NCBI RefSeq assembly: GCF_000182925.2
Contig: NC_026503.1
Location: forward strand, 4,588,001-4,652,000
Reading direction: 5' to 3'
Origin: Neurospora crassa OR74A
Lineage: Eukaryota > Ascomycota > Sordariomycetes > Sordariales > Sordariaceae
DNA length: 64,000 nucleotides
Shown here: positions 45,729 through 56,925 of the stretch, piece by piece
Layout of the letters: each line of letters begins with the position of its first letter
Numbering within the stretch: position 1 is the first letter of the stretch
Translations under genes and position numbers: made by a program
The notes under the pieces: model-generated
What the model saw: the letters and a program-made list of their open reading frames with translations, nothing else
Told to the model about the DNA's origin: nothing
The model's database searches: none

Positions 45729-46181
45729 AGGTCCATAGAGGTACCTCGAGGTAGAGAAATCCAGATGGAGGGGTTCAGTCACGAAGATGCTTTTGGGCCG
45801 CAGCTAGCCGGTGGGCAGTGGGATGCACGGGAAATGAGGAGGAGGCAAAGGACTGCAATAATACAAGGTACACTGACTGGAGTTAGTATGTTTGGTCGGG
45901 CAACTCGTGGAAAGGAACTAAAGAGCGCATGTCGACTATGAGGCGAGGAAAATTTCTTTTCTCAACTTTCCATCGTTTCGCTTCATGTTTACGTTGACAT
46001 GTGTTCACCATTTGCATCGTTTCTTGAACATGTCACCATATCTCTTTGTACTAACTCTCTATTCTTGATTACCTCCAAGTTCTTCAAAAAGATTTCCAGT
46101 CCTCCCTTTGCAGGTAGAGGTACCGATATCAAACCAACCACCACCATCATCACAAGAACCCAAGGAAAGCTCGCGAAGGCT
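45729..46181. other. Intergenic region between convergent genes
   Basis: 3-prime flanks of the alpha-dioxygenase and F-box genes. A near-perfect palindrome built on TAGAGGTACCTCGA lies at 45736-45749, eight bases beyond the stop codon; another TAGAGGTACC copy is near 46112. Confidence 0.5.
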
Positions 46182-48013
46182 TCATCGCCACCCCTCCCAC
46201 CATACAAGTGGAAGCCACTGCACAGATCCCTCACGCGTGAAGTATTCCCGGTCACGACACATGATATCCTGAAACATCAGGGGCTGGAAGGTATAAACCT
46301 CAAAGTTCACCCACATTAGCTCCAGTTGGGCCTGCACCCTTTGCAAGGTATCCCAGGGACAAAATCCTTCGAAAGAGTTACCCGGCTCGTCATTACTTTG
46401 CGCCTCAATCCGTTCCTCGACGTCTGGGAGATAGCCGTGCTGTACGCGATATTGGTGATAATCGTCGGTTGGATCGACATGGTTATCACCAAAAGCCAGC
46501 CATGTCCGCAGCCTTGTCTGATTGATGCGCCGTCTATCCCTCCAGAATCGCGATTGTTCCCGGGAGTTGCCCTTCTGGTGAACCAGTATACTGATATCCC
46601 AGAGATCACTGTACTTGGCGAAGAAATCGAGCCGGTATCTATACTGGTCGAGGTCCAATGTCCATGACTCAAGACCCTCGAAAAAGCACTTGACAGACAT
46701 GTCGATGTTTGGCCGCTCATATCGGTTGTCCACGCCGTGATTAAACACTGCTATCTGGAAATCTTCGACGGATGGAGGGAGGAGTTCGGATAGCATGTCG
46801 CTGAATTTCGTGGTCTTCTCTTCCAGCTGGCCAATCAGGAGAACATAAGAGACTCGCAGGAATTTGAGACGAGTGAAGGTCGACAAAATGCGCCTGAACT
46901 CCCTGGCTTCGCGGGCTCGTACCTCGTTAGTTTCTTTGAAGCCAGCCCATCTAACATTGCTGAGCTGGGGGTAGAGGTGGCCGATGTCCAGGCGGATCAA
47001 GGTTGACCGGTAGTCAGCCAAGCGATGCCTATAGTGTCGCCGGTGTTAACCAGATGAGCGCAGAGAAAAGCAGGAACAGACATAAGGATTACTTACCAGT
47101 CCTTCATGTGAAGAAACCCAAGCGCTTGAAAGCCAGTCAGGCGCGGCGATGAATAGACGGAGAACGCCTCGTCAGAGTCGTTCTTGAATCTCGTCGTCGC
47201 TATGGACACCGCTTCCAGCTGCTGGAAAATCTTTCCATACGAGCTAGGGAGTTTGCGGATCTTACGGATGGTGTGCTCAAACCCGTCTATATCCATCTGC
47301 GTGTGCGCTGCTGACCAGCCACTGCTCGGGGGAGGGTCCTGAATAGACAGGCTCCGAAGACCACTAGACAGGCACACCAACGCGGCAAGTGCTCTTTCAA
47401 GCCACCCTATCGACGCCTTGAACATCCGATTCTCAGGCACATGGGCGAGCTCAAGGCCCGCGATGTCAATGATACCCTGGGCTTGTCTATCCAGTTTCTT
47501 GACATCCTTCTCTTGCAAAAAGGTCACGGCCCCTTGGTAATCACCAGGTAATGCATCCTTCCCCATCAACCGAAGGCCGGCAGGGGGCTCCGGGACCCCT
47601 GGTCTCGCTTGCCATTCACAGTGAAAGAAAGGCACCACCGTGATATGCTTGACCCGTTCGCGGGACTTGGGAGCCTCGACCAAGGTTCGTAGCAAGAGTG
47701 TGACCTGGTCACGTCTGATACCATGGTAGTCACACAGCACGATGTTCTGGTAGAGCTCGTTTGCCACGAGACGGGAGAAGAACTTGCTTGTTTGAGCAAG
47801 CGGAAGCATAGCCGCGTAGTCCCTCCGCTCGCGCTGGTGGTCGAATCGGGTAGTTGGGTCGTGGAGGCGTTGGTCGTTTAGTTCGTTGGAGTGGTCGCAT
47901 GGCCAGGTGCGGAAGTCCGAGGTTGCCTGCATGGTGACTCCATGTTGGATGATGAGACGCCAGATCTCCTCGGGGAGGGCGGGGAGGGTTCTAGGAGTGG
48001 TGGAAGAGGTCAT
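46182..48013 (-). CDS. F-box domain protein
   Basis: Exons 48013-47097 and 47028-46182 join across a 68-nt intron (GTAAGT...CTATAG, giving KDW|HRLADYRS) to 587 residues. The N-terminal LPALPEEIWRLIIQHG followed by AMLPLAQTSKFFSRLVANELYQNIVL has the pattern of a degenerate fungal F-box: LP.E....I, then a leucine/serine-rich second half and entry into LRR-like repeats. The remainder, about 500 residues, has spaced Leu-rich segments (LVCLSSGLRSLSI, LRVSYVLLIGQLE) but no clear catalytic motif. F-box proteins recruit substrates to SCF ubiquitin ligases through Skp1; the substrate here is unknown. Such F-box genes are numerous and fast-evolving in filamentous ascomycetes. Confidence 0.8.
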
Positions 48014-50294
48014 TGTGGAAGTGTGTGGTTGTTGAAGACTTTGAAGTATGGAAGGTTGAAGCGAAGTTTAATCTTGATGACGGAATATCGAAGCCAAGCG
48101 ACGAGGTGTTCTGTTCTTGGGATGGATATCGAGGAGGGTTGAAGAGAAAGAATAGCACGAATAGTGCTGGAGGTCGAAAAGGTGATGACAGAAAGACGAT
48201 TGTGATTTCTCTTGTGGTAGAAATGGAAGCGGAAGAGGTGGAAAAAGGCAAGAGCAGAGGAGAATATATAGGTACTGAAGATACCAAGAAAGGAAGAACC
48301 AGTGAAGGCGAAACCCAAGGAAAACTTGCAACGGGCATGAATACTAACTTGTTGCATCCCGCAGGTCAGCTCTAGTTCCATGGTGCCTGGGCTTACAGCA
48401 GCACACGCACTGCACCACCTTACCATTCACTGCAGTAGATCGCATCCACGTGGAAGTGATACGCCAAGGTTTCGCCTCAGGCTCTCCATCAATACCTTGC
48501 AACTGGTTTTCCAGCGTCGCTCACGGTTGATGGGTAGAATGAAAGGGAGAGGGTTGGTTGATTGGGCTACCTAGGTAGGTACCTAGTAACTAACAGTTCC
48601 TCGCCGTGACCACTGGTTAAATACTGCAGCAAAGCCTACCAAAACCCACAAGCCCCATTGCACCTTCCAATCTCTAGGTTTTCAATACCCCGTCCCCGCC
48701 TGTTTTGAATCCAGGACTTCAGACAAGAAGAGGGAGCAGATGGATCCCAATCACCTCGATTCACATCTCCACTTCAGCTAATTTCCACTTCCTACCTGTA
48801 TGTGTCCTTTGCAACGAAGGGAAGTCAGGAATATTGAATACGTAGGTAGGTAGGTAGGTAGCATGCTGCAGCGCTTTAGTTGCTTCTGAATAAATCTCTC
48901 GAGCTGGTAAAAAAAAAGCGGTGCATTACAGACTGGATTTCAGATTTATAAGAGCGTAGTGGTGCAGCTTTGGACGTCCGTCAACACGCCAGTCCCGGTC
49001 CTGAGTGGAACAAGAAGAAATACACAAGAAGTAAAACAACGACGCCGACGCCGGCATGTGCATCCATTCATTTGCGCGCATATATGACAGCGAATACCAA
49101 TTACCTCCATGGTGAATATACTTTGGTCCCTGCAGTAGGCTCAGTAGGCGAAAGCGAACAAACTGCCCTGTTCTTCAAAGACGGAATTAGGTACCACCTT
49201 CAAGGGCAGCATCAGTTACTGTACCTAGTACGTACCTTGCTTGATTTCATTGCATTCCATTTACTTGATAGGTAGCACCGACGCAGCATAAGTAAAGCAG
49301 CGAGGCAACGAGACAGCTGGCTGGCGTGGGACATCATCAGAAGAAGGAGCTACACTACGAAATTCACAGTACACTCACCGGGCGGCCGGGGTGCTTGGCA
49401 ATGCGTCTCCCCCCTCCCCCCCCCCACTAGGTACCTACAAACGCATTTATTCGCGGACAGATAATGTACATATTCCGGCCTAGGTACGGTATATATGCAG
49501 ATACGTACACAATCCATAATGCCTGTGTGATTTTCCTGGAAGCTGCTGAATAATGGATGTCCCGTGTTCATACGGTCACTGAAATGACCCATTTGCTTAG
49601 GAAGTTGAGGTAGCGTGTGGAATCAAGTGGTTACCGTTGGTGGTGTTTCGCGCGCTGCTGCTTCGAACCTTCAAGTTGATGCTTTTGATGCCGAGGTCAC
49701 AAATGTATTTGGAGCGCCAGCAATTGGAGGGTAGGGGATGATGTGGGTCTTGGCGTGGACGACTTAGATAGTGAGGTTCTTGGAGAGGACGACTGCCGTG
49801 GTCGACAATCCTCATAACTTGAGAAGCAAAATGGAAACCAGAAACTCCACGTCTTGAGAGGGCTTCAATATTCATGTCATGAGTTACCACTAATTCAAGT
49901 GAGATCAATGCCATAGGTCAGACGAGTGTCCATCTCAAAAATGAGTACCTTGCTATCGCGCTATTTCCAAGCATGAGCAATGGCCCCGCAAACTGCCCCT
50001 ACTTTATAGCGCTAATTGACAGCCCGATTCTTGACTTTCGCTTGCTCTTCTCGTCTGTCCTTGCCTTTACGCAAGCTCCGAAGGCCTCCCGATCCGTGAT
50101 GGTTCCGTAGTCCTCTCTCTCCCCAATTCTTTTCAGTGAGCAGATCATTTTAGTGTCGACTCCAAGATCGCTGTCCTGTCATCACAATTGCCAAGTCGGG
50201 CTCCGAACTGCGGTCGGGATAAAACCACCCCTCTTCTTCTGCCTCTGATGTTTTATTAAGTAACACCCCAATCTCTCCCCTTTGCGAACGAATG
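48014..50294. other. Intergenic region, no gene supported
   Basis: 2.3 kb. The first 300 bp are the F-box promoter and leader. AGGTACCT lies at 48577-48584 and 49429-49436, and a (GTAG)n stretch at 48841-48860. A C-rich run is present near 49410-49425. Open frames are short and overlapping; no RNA gene was recognised. Confidence 0.5.
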
Positions 50295-51296
50295 TCAAGG
50301 GAATCGGTCGTCCATGAATAGCCGGATTATATCGGCCTCCAACTCCGCATCCTCGACATCCAATTCAGCCACCGCGTTCCTTACACACTGCCACCCTTCG
50401 ATTCCATTGTGGCCTATTTCCTCCCGCCCCGGCAACCGCTCATCTGGTTGCTGTCGGCCCCTCTCCTCACGCAACCGCACCAAGGCGTTCCGTTGCTCAT
50501 CCTCACTTCCTCCAAATTGGAGGACGCGTTCGCTGGGGTCAGCGATGGCGGTGTAGAGGGGAAGAGGCGGAGCACCATTGTTGTGAGGACGGCCGTAGAC
50601 ATTGGACGTGAGTTCGTAGTCCGTGCTCGTGGGATGTAGGCGGGGATTGCGGGGTGAGTACGGCGGCGGCGGCGGTCGGAAGGGATCGGCTTGGGGCGAG
50701 TTCCGAAGAGGTTCGGGCTCGGGGCCGTCGGAGGGTAAGGTAAACCTTGTGCGCCTGGAGGAGTGAGGAACCAGGCTGGGACCGCGCGGGTGTCTGCGAC
50801 TTTGACGGCTGGGATTTTCTTGAAATAGGAGAGGCCGAGTTTGGGCCCGCTGCAAAGGGCGGCGGACAGGCGTAATGATGCCTGCACGAAGGCGACGTTG
50901 GACTATCTCAACGTTTCTCTCGATGTCCTCATCGGTAGGACTTGATGAGCCGGTGACTTCTCTGATTTGTGTTCGAGGTGGGAAGTTGGCCCAACGTGCT
51001 TGAGGTGGTGTTGGAGCTCGACTGCTGTTGTCTCCTCTCGAGATACTCTGGCGAGTCTGGTTTGTAGGTGAAGAGTCGGGCTCATCTTCCTGGACGCCGT
51101 TGGGAAAGGGTAGTGGTTGCCAGCGAGCTTCGTAAACAAAATCCTCTGGGAGGAGGGCTTGGGCGTCCTGGCGACGCAATGTTGCCGGAGGAAAGCGGCC
51201 ACCCGTGGGCGCGGTGCGGCGTGGGTGTGGCCGCTGTGAAGTCATGGCTGGCGACACTTCCGGGGTCTCTGCTGCCGGCGTGGTATGTTGGGACAT
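50295..51296 (-). CDS. Disordered Pro-rich protein with PPxY motif
   Basis: A single uninterrupted frame of 333 residues starting MSQHTTPAAETPEVSPAM. It is rich in Pro, Arg, Ser, Gln and Glu with no recognised domain and no membrane segment. The C-terminal third contains PPPPPYSPRNPRL (a PPxY motif) and APPLPLYTAIADPSERV, an arrangement like the APPYTxLPxxxEV core of the paralogue array at 58.7-64 kb, so it may be a diverged relative. PPxY motifs are bound by WW domains, especially those of Nedd4/Rsp5-type ubiquitin ligases, which is a possible but untested role. The last 60 residues are acidic and leucine-containing (NAVAELDVEDAELEADIIRLFMDD). Length without stops and a proper ATG support coding. 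Confidence 0.65.
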   Translation of the reverse strand: MSQHTTPAAETPEVSPAMTSQRPHPRRTAPTGGRFPPATLRRQDAQALLPEDFVYEARWQPLPFPNGVQEDEPDSSPTNQTRQSISRGDNSSRAPTPPQARWANFPPRTQIREVTGSSSPTDEDIERNVEIVQRRLRAGIITPVRRPLQRAQTRPLLFQENPSRQSRRHPRGPSLVPHSSRRTRFTLPSDGPEPEPLRNSPQADPFRPPPPPYSPRNPRLHPTSTDYELTSNVYGRPHNNGAPPLPLYTAIADPSERVLQFGGSEDEQRNALVRLREERGRQQPDERLPGREEIGHNGIEGWQCVRNAVAELDVEDAELEADIIRLFMDDRFP

Positions 51297-52739
51297 GGGA
51301 TTCTGCTTCTATAAGGTCTTCGACCCGTTTAGTAAATTGACGACTGAGAGTTGTCGAGGTCAGTGGACGTATTGTCATGTGGTTGTGCAAGGTGATCGCG
51401 GCGTGGAGTTTTAAACAGGACAGGAAATCTCCCACCATTTCATTTTATAACTATTTTCCTGGCTCGTCTAATATTCTTGGGTGGTTATCCAGGTTCCAAA
51501 CACAAGTCCCAAGGTCTGTTGCCTGGTCTAATGCGTTTGTGGGAAAGATAGCCCCGGTGGGATGAAGACTGGTGAAGAGCCGCGTCCAGGTTTCGAGTCG
51601 CTTCACGCTTCAGTGAATGTCTTTTTGTTGTCTTCCGTCGTTCCATCGCTTCGTTCCTTTGGATTCGCGTGGAAGGCTATGATAGTTCAGTTGTTTGGAG
51701 TAGAAAGGGTTCCAACGGTTCGATTCCACTGCAGTTTGCAAAGATGAGAAGGCGCATACTGTACTACGGCCCGGCCTCGAGCCGGTCAACGGTATCGGGG
51801 CTGGTTGTCGTTATGGGGAAGAAAGGGGAGATGTGGGTCCCTTTTTCGTGCCTGCCACATCTCCAACTGAGATGGCGAAGTTCCCGACACAGAAGGAACC
51901 TGACCTCTGCGACTGCCGCTAGAGCATTTGAAGCATCAATGGAGATACCTAGTCATGAACAACCCAGGGCTACAATGGATCTCAAAGAAGATAGGTAGTT
52001 ACCACGTTTAAACAAGACCCACCAAAGTCTTCCAATACGCACGAGTGTCCGTGTCAGTCCGGGTATTGCACTAACAGGGCAGTTAGTGACAACGTCCACT
52101 GCAAGATACCCGCTGTAGGCTGTTTGCAAATGTCCACTGAACAGCATGTCCTTGACAACTCCAGTCCTTCCTCGGATGGGCATTTGCCATCGGTCATTTT
52201 TTTTTTCTTGTCCCCACCAATGCTCTTCTTTGCGTTCCGAATTCAACATCGTAACTCCTGCTTATCACTTCGCATACCATATTGTCCAAGTCAGGTAAGG
52301 ATACAGCTCGGTGACTTTGCCTTCCCAGCCTTCTTCGACTTTCTAACCAATCTTTCCGTAGTTTTCTCCTATCGCTTTCTCAACCCTCGTCCAAAATCCG
52401 TTTCGAACAAAAGCGTGCTCGAAATCCCCGGCTAGACCTCGATCCCTCGATGAAGCTGTCAAACCCATCACGCCCTAGGAGCCGACGAGATTGGGCGACC
52501 ACCGCGGCGGAGAAGGGCCTGCTTCAACGAAGAAGCCACACTTGCTAGCTCAATCCACGGAGCCGAAGACAAGTTGGACGAATATACCTATGGAAAATCT
52601 GTCGATCGCCAGCGAAAGAAGACCAAGCAGGGAAACCAGGAGCTGGTCCTTTTGCTCAATGAGGGACAGAACTCCTCCGCACATTACCTCAACTATATCC
52701 TCTATCGAGTCTCGCAAGTCGACCCCCACATAACAAGCG
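51297..52739. other. Region upstream of the SNF2-like remnants
   Basis: 51.3-52.4 kb holds nothing convincing. From about 52440 the plus strand reads in protein-like fragments (for example KKPHLLAQSTEPKTSWTNI) that may be the decayed 5-prime part of the SNF2-like gene that follows. Confidence 0.4.
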
Positions 52740-53315
52740 CTGTTCTACATTAGGCCTGGGGCTGGTGGATGTGAAGTCCTCTTCGTCCTTGATGATCACG
52801 TCGTCCCACCCGATCTCCCACGCGAATTCGATGTGTTGGTCAACATTCGTCCGGACCCGGACAGTGACACATCCGACATTAGCCCCCGTCGTCGCGACCG
52901 CGAAGCCTCATCCTCGTCTGAATCTTCCTCCTCGGAAGACGATGGCCCACCGCAGGAGCCGTGGTTGATCAACCAGCAAAAGCGCGGCGGTTATGTGATC
53001 TTAAAGTCAGGCACCCGTCGTTATGACGAGTGGTGCGGTTTGGACAGTAAGTCGATTCCCGTTTTTTCCCGCGCCATTATGTCGTCCATTTCACTAACAG
53101 AAATCACAGAACACGGCGATACTGTCACATATCCAGGCAACAGAGCTTATTTTCTCGAGGGCTACCAGCCCAATTGGGACCAGTCCAAGCCATTCAGATG
53201 CCCCATCGTAAATTGTCACCTAGCATTCGAATTCGGGAGAGATACCTCTCTTATCCAGCGCCAAACTCGCTACGAGTTCGTGGATCCACTATTCATCGGT
53301 CAGCTTTCGCTCTGA
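52740..53315 (+). pseudogene. SNF2-type gene remnant, upstream segment (copy 1)
   Basis: Reads CEVLFVLDDHVVPPDLPREF, then an acidic Ser/Asp-rich linker, then WLINQQKRGGYVILKSGTRR; a GTAAGT donor at 53048 and an AACAG acceptor near 53101 keep the frame through KITEHGDTVTYPGNRAYF and DQSKPFRCPIVNCHLAFEF. On its own this piece is not diagnostic. It is assigned to a SNF2-like gene because a related segment lies inverted at 54640-54960 and both are paired with helicase C-terminal pieces. The reading ends without joining the helicase segment, since an inverted fragment intervenes. Confidence 0.4.
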
Positions 53316-53329
53316 TAGGAGTTAGATGG

Positions 53330-53757
53330 ATAGTTTTGAGACGTCGAGTCCGACCGGAGGATCAACATGCCTTGCCCAGCGTGCTCTTCTCAATCCAATC
53401 GCAGATGGTGCTATTGGCGGTTGGTAGAAACCACTCAACGGCGTCTTATTGACCGATTCGGTACAGGCGGCCCCTGAATTGGAGGATGGTGTTCTGGTAC
53501 CACACGTAGTTGAATCCGATGCCGATATGGCATGCGGCGTGGAGGTCAGGCCTGTGGCGTGGACACTCGAGAATCAAAACGTAAATTCCGGCGTTCTTCT
53601 GAAACAGTTGTTCCAGATGTGTGTGCGTTCGACTTGGCTTTGGTTGGAATAAATCATGTCTACCTGGAGACCTGCGTTCTGCAGGATAGCGCCTGACGGG
53701 CGGATATGGTATGAATGCCTTTTGCGCTCTCCTCAACGCCATCTGGATCTCCTGCAT
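53330..53757 (-). pseudogene. SNF2-type helicase C-terminal remnant, inverted
   Basis: The minus strand reads MIYSNQSQVERTH and, in another frame, HAACHIGIGFNYVWYQNTI followed by LQFRGRLYRIGQ, then VEWFLPT and CDWIEKSTLGKA. The NT.LQ..GR..RIGQ pattern is helicase motif VI of SNF2-family ATPases. A one-base frame change lies between the MIYSNQSQ and HIGIGF parts, and a stop immediately follows RIGQ, so it is broken. It is about 75-80% similar by eye to the plus-strand copy at 53813-54150. Confidence 0.6.
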
Positions 53758-53812
53758 ACGGAGTTACCCTCTGATTAGAGTAAAGCGTGTCGGTTCGCTA
53801 ACGTTGTTCTAG

Positions 53813-54150
53813 GATTTTACATTCTATACTGAAGAAAGTCGGCCTTGTGGTGCGCATGGTATACTCCAACCAGAGCCAGGCCGAGCGCGCCCAGGTTGTC
53901 GCGTCCTGGAATAAGGCCAACAAACGCATGGACGTGCTGATCTTGAACTCTGCCCTCCATGCTGCTGGCTTAAAACCTACACCATGCCTGTCACATAGGC
54001 ATCGGTTTCAACTTCGTCTGGAACATGAACACCATGTTGCAATACATGGGAAGGCTCTATCGAATTGGTCAGGAACACGTAGTAGAATGGTTCCTTCCAA
54101 CGGTGCATGGCACTGTGTGTGACTGGACCGAAGAAAGGCTCTTACGCAAG
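53813..54150 (+). pseudogene. SNF2-type helicase C-terminal remnant, plus strand
   Basis: Reads LKKVGLVVRMVYSNQSQAER, VLILNSALHAAGLK and, after a one-base frame shift near 53975, HHACHIGIGFNFVWNMNTML, then QYMGRLYRIGQEHVVEWFLP and CDWTEERLLRK. These are motifs V and VI of the SNF2 helicase C-terminal lobe. A branch-point-like GCTAAC and TTCTAG acceptor precede the exon, and a GTAGGT donor follows it, so splice signals survive although the frame is interrupted. SNF2 ATPases remodel nucleosomes or repair DNA; this copy is very likely non-functional. Confidence 0.65.
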
Positions 54151-54639
54151 GTAGGTTGTCCGCTCCATTCGATGTTCATTTACTAATAACACTAGACTAG
54201 ACGATATGACTGCAGTCGACAATATAAACTCCACTGACAAGACGATTTCTGCGTTTGACGTTACGTATTCCGACGAATATGTTTTCCTGAAAGCGAAGAG
54301 ATAGAACAGGGAATTAACTGAGAGTTGAGACGGAACCTACCTCTATCTTTCATTGATTCTCTTCATTCGGTGTCTCTCCAAACAAGAACCTTTATAGTTC
54401 TTGACAGCCCCCCTCGTGAGAGCTGCGTCTTGGATCTCACGGTATTGAAGAAAGGCAAGGCATAGAGATGTGTCGCAGTGGACACACGGCTCAATCCGAG
54501 ATTGTAATGGAAAGCTCGTCATAGTGTCTTCGAGTCCCTCTAGATGGGTGGCGTTCAAAAGGCTGGTCCTTGACCAAAGCCATCAGCAGGGGCGGCGACC
54601 AGCATTAGCAATACGGATATGACGGTGTTTGGCGCAGCA

Positions 54640-54960
54640 GGGTGCTCCAGCTCATAAGCTGGCGGCGAGGTAGTGTCGGCGTGGCAGGGTTCATGATTTG
54701 GACTTCGCTACCTCTACCTAAGCCACCCATCTGCTTCGGCAAGCCTGGACTGTGGTTCATGTACTGGATTGCCCGCAGGGTGGCCAGTTCAAATGCTAGC
54801 TGACGATTCATGATGGGGCATCTGAAAGGCTTGGACTGATTCCAAATTGAATGGGATCTTGTCGACAAAGATGGGATCCCCATTGCTTCTCTTGTCGAGA
54901 GCGGCGTCGACTGCAGTCCTCGTGTTGCTCACCAGCTTGCTCTGTGAGAAGCTGTATGGC
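54640..54960 (-). pseudogene. SNF2-associated remnant, upstream segment (copy 2, inverted)
   Basis: The minus strand reads SNTRTAVDAALDKRSNGDP, then IFVDKIPFNLESVQAFQMP; in the neighbouring frame the same DNA reads WNQSKPFRCPIMNRQLAFEL, closely matching DQSKPFRCPIVNCHLAFEF of copy 1. The nucleotide match (CAGTCCAAGC(C/A)(T/A)TTCAGATGCCCC) shows common origin in opposite orientation. Which frame is the original one is unclear. Confidence 0.45.
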
Positions 54961-55365
54961 CCAGTATACTTGTGAAGATCGCCTTCCTGGTCCTTTCGCG
55001 GGAATGGTCCACGACGAGTGAGTCCGCAGATGCTGGGCCGCGCCGAGGAGTGCCGACCTGCGTCTGCATTTCTGCTGGCGGCCTGTCGCGCCTAGGATGC
55101 GCAGCCCAGCCGTAGACTGCGCACCGCGGAACAGAAGGAAGCCTTGCAAGCTGCCAAATGTACCATTGATCTAGTAGGAGAGTCGTCAGAACAAAGGCAA
55201 AGGCACCAAGCCTATTTAAATCAAAGGTGCGACACTAACCATACCATGAAGCGTAATCAACCGGCGCACTGGCGTGCGGTGGCAGGGCAGCCAAGAAAAG
55301 CGCGGCCAACAAGAGGCGGTAACGGCACCTGAAGGAGAACCACCGAGAAGAGCACACCGCCTAAG

Positions 55366-55698
55366 GTGCAAATGTGCATAGAGGTAGAAACCTCCGAAAC
55401 AGAGGAACACAAGGCCCAACGAGCGGCCACATACTCCGAAAACGTCCGCAACAATACGTCTCGTTGCGAGACATGTGAGATCTCGTTCGGGTCTGCCGGA
55501 AATTTGGCAAAGCACCAGAACACTGCCGATCACATGGCCAAGGGGAATAGGACGGACAAGGCCCCTCTGCGCTGGTTGTATCCTTTTTGGTCATGGGGGG
55601 GTTTTGGTACTGGTCAGTGGTCACGGCATCTTCAGGATCTTGTCACGAAGCTTGGGGGCAAAAAAGGTGATGGTTGTCTGCCCGTTCTACCGGTCTAG
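55366..55698 (+). CDS. C2H2 zinc-finger protein fragment
   Basis: The plus strand is open for 110 residues (MQMCIEVETSETEEHKAQRA...). It contains one C2H2 finger: CETCEISFGSAGNLAKHQN followed by TADH, that is C-x2-C-x12-H-x4-H. After the finger comes a Trp-rich stretch (LRWLYPFWSWGGFGTGQWSRH). The frame ends at 55696 and no further fingers are seen. The segment could be one exon of a spliced gene or a remnant; upstream 54.96-55.36 kb gives only short broken readings with His/Lys pairs. One finger alone suggests nucleic-acid or protein binding. Confidence 0.4.
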   Translation: MQMCIEVETSETEEHKAQRAATYSENVRNNTSRCETCEISFGSAGNLAKHQNTADHMAKGNRTDKAPLRWLYPFWSWGGFGTGQWSRHLQDLVTKLGGKKGDGCLPVLPV

Positions 55699-56353
55699 CT
55701 GATGTCTTAAGACGTCCTGCTTGTACACCGAACTATCCTCATCCCGCCCGTTGATATGTTCTTCCAGACTTTCTTTACTCCTTCGGCTCCTGCTCGCTTT
55801 CTACTACGGCGTTAGGGTCGTCATCACCCTGAATGGGTTGACAGTCCTCGCATGGACCGTCTTGCGTGTGTCTGACCTGTCTTGGGTCACCTTTCGGGCA
55901 CTCCTTGGTGCGCGGCTCCCTGTCTGCGCACGGCACAAATAGTGCGTCTTTGTGATCGCACTGGGAGAAGTAGATGTGGTAGATCATGCACATCTTGTCG
56001 GCTGGATGAAGATGTTAGTATCGTCGTCTTTGAGCAAGCGCGTACTTTGTCAGAGCAGACTGGAAACTTACCCTGAGGTTGTATCGGCGGGGTCGTGGAA
56101 AGAAAAGAAGTTGGTGATGGTTATATAGGAGGCCTGACGCGTTGAGTCAGTCACAGATCAGTCACATGAGAGAGAAAGAAAGCTGTACCTACAGAATTTT
56201 CCTCTGATGGGAAATGATGATGACAACCCTCTTGGAGTCTCTGGAGGTGTAGGCGGTCTAGAGTTTTATAATGTGTGTGATAGTGGTGGTTGTGTGTTGC
56301 AAAATTGAGGAAAGAGTTGGAAGCCCTCTGTACTTGCGCTCCCGGTTGCGCTT
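55699..56353. other. Intergenic region, nothing recognised
   Basis: Short frames on both strands only. Direct GTAAGT-type donors are absent and no RNA gene was seen. Confidence 0.4.
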
Positions 56354-56773
56354 TTATGGTAGCAAGTGAGAGCGGTGGAAGGAGGAAGAACGGGGAGGAG
56401 GGAACTGGTTGCTCCCCCTCCTCTGCTTGTCGTGCGTTTGTATTGTGGCCTGTGCCCTCATTCTTGCCCTCGTGGTGTGCCTGACTGCCCACTGAGCAAG
56501 TTGGGATGGGACCGGCAAGGTATCGTCCGCCGGTATAGCCTGAAGCATACCCTCCAAGACCTCTTGAGAGTCGTCATCGTCAAAGTCCTCAACGATATCC
56601 GTCAAACTCTCGACAGACATCTGTACCTCACTTGTGCTGTTGGGTTCGCTCTTATTAGAGCTAAGTGCTGATGTGGAGTCCGGCATCGGGACGCTTCTCT
56701 TCGGTAGGCGGGTCGCGGACGTCGGGTGGGTTCGCAGTGGGCTGGGCGATGGGGTTACCTTCAGAGAGACCAT
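56354..56773 (-). CDS. Hypothetical acidic, Ser/Pro-rich protein
   Basis: The minus-strand ATG at 56773 opens 139 residues beginning MVSLKVTPSPSPLRTH. The first half is Ser/Pro/Thr-rich; the middle is acidic (SVESLTDIVEDFDDDDSQEVLEGML); the end is basic and Ser-rich. No domain is recognised, and the true gene may be spliced at either side. The composition (Pro/Ser start, acidic patch) resembles the other lineage-specific proteins of this end of the window, but no motif is shared. Confidence 0.35.
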   Translation of the reverse strand: MVSLKVTPSPSPLRTHPTSATRLPKRSVPMPDSTSALSSNKSEPNSTSEVQMSVESLTDIVEDFDDDDSQEVLEGMLQAIPADDTLPVPSQLAQWAVRHTTRARMRAQATIQTHDKQRRGSNQFPPPRSSSFHRSHLLP

Positions 56774-56925
56774 CGTTGCCAGCTGAGAGTCTGGGTGAAG
56801 GGTTGGCAAACATATCCGCACACTTGAGATGAAATGTGAGATTCTCGGGACGGAGATATCTGGAAAGCTTCGTCCGAACCGTTACGGAAGTTGGGTAAGT
56901 TTTGAGATGAGGCGTTTGACTCGGC

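Noticed and set aside
51717-51727. Perfect tRNA B-box string GGTTCGATTCC
   Set aside because: Flanking bases do not form a T-stem and no A box or cloverleaf could be drawn.
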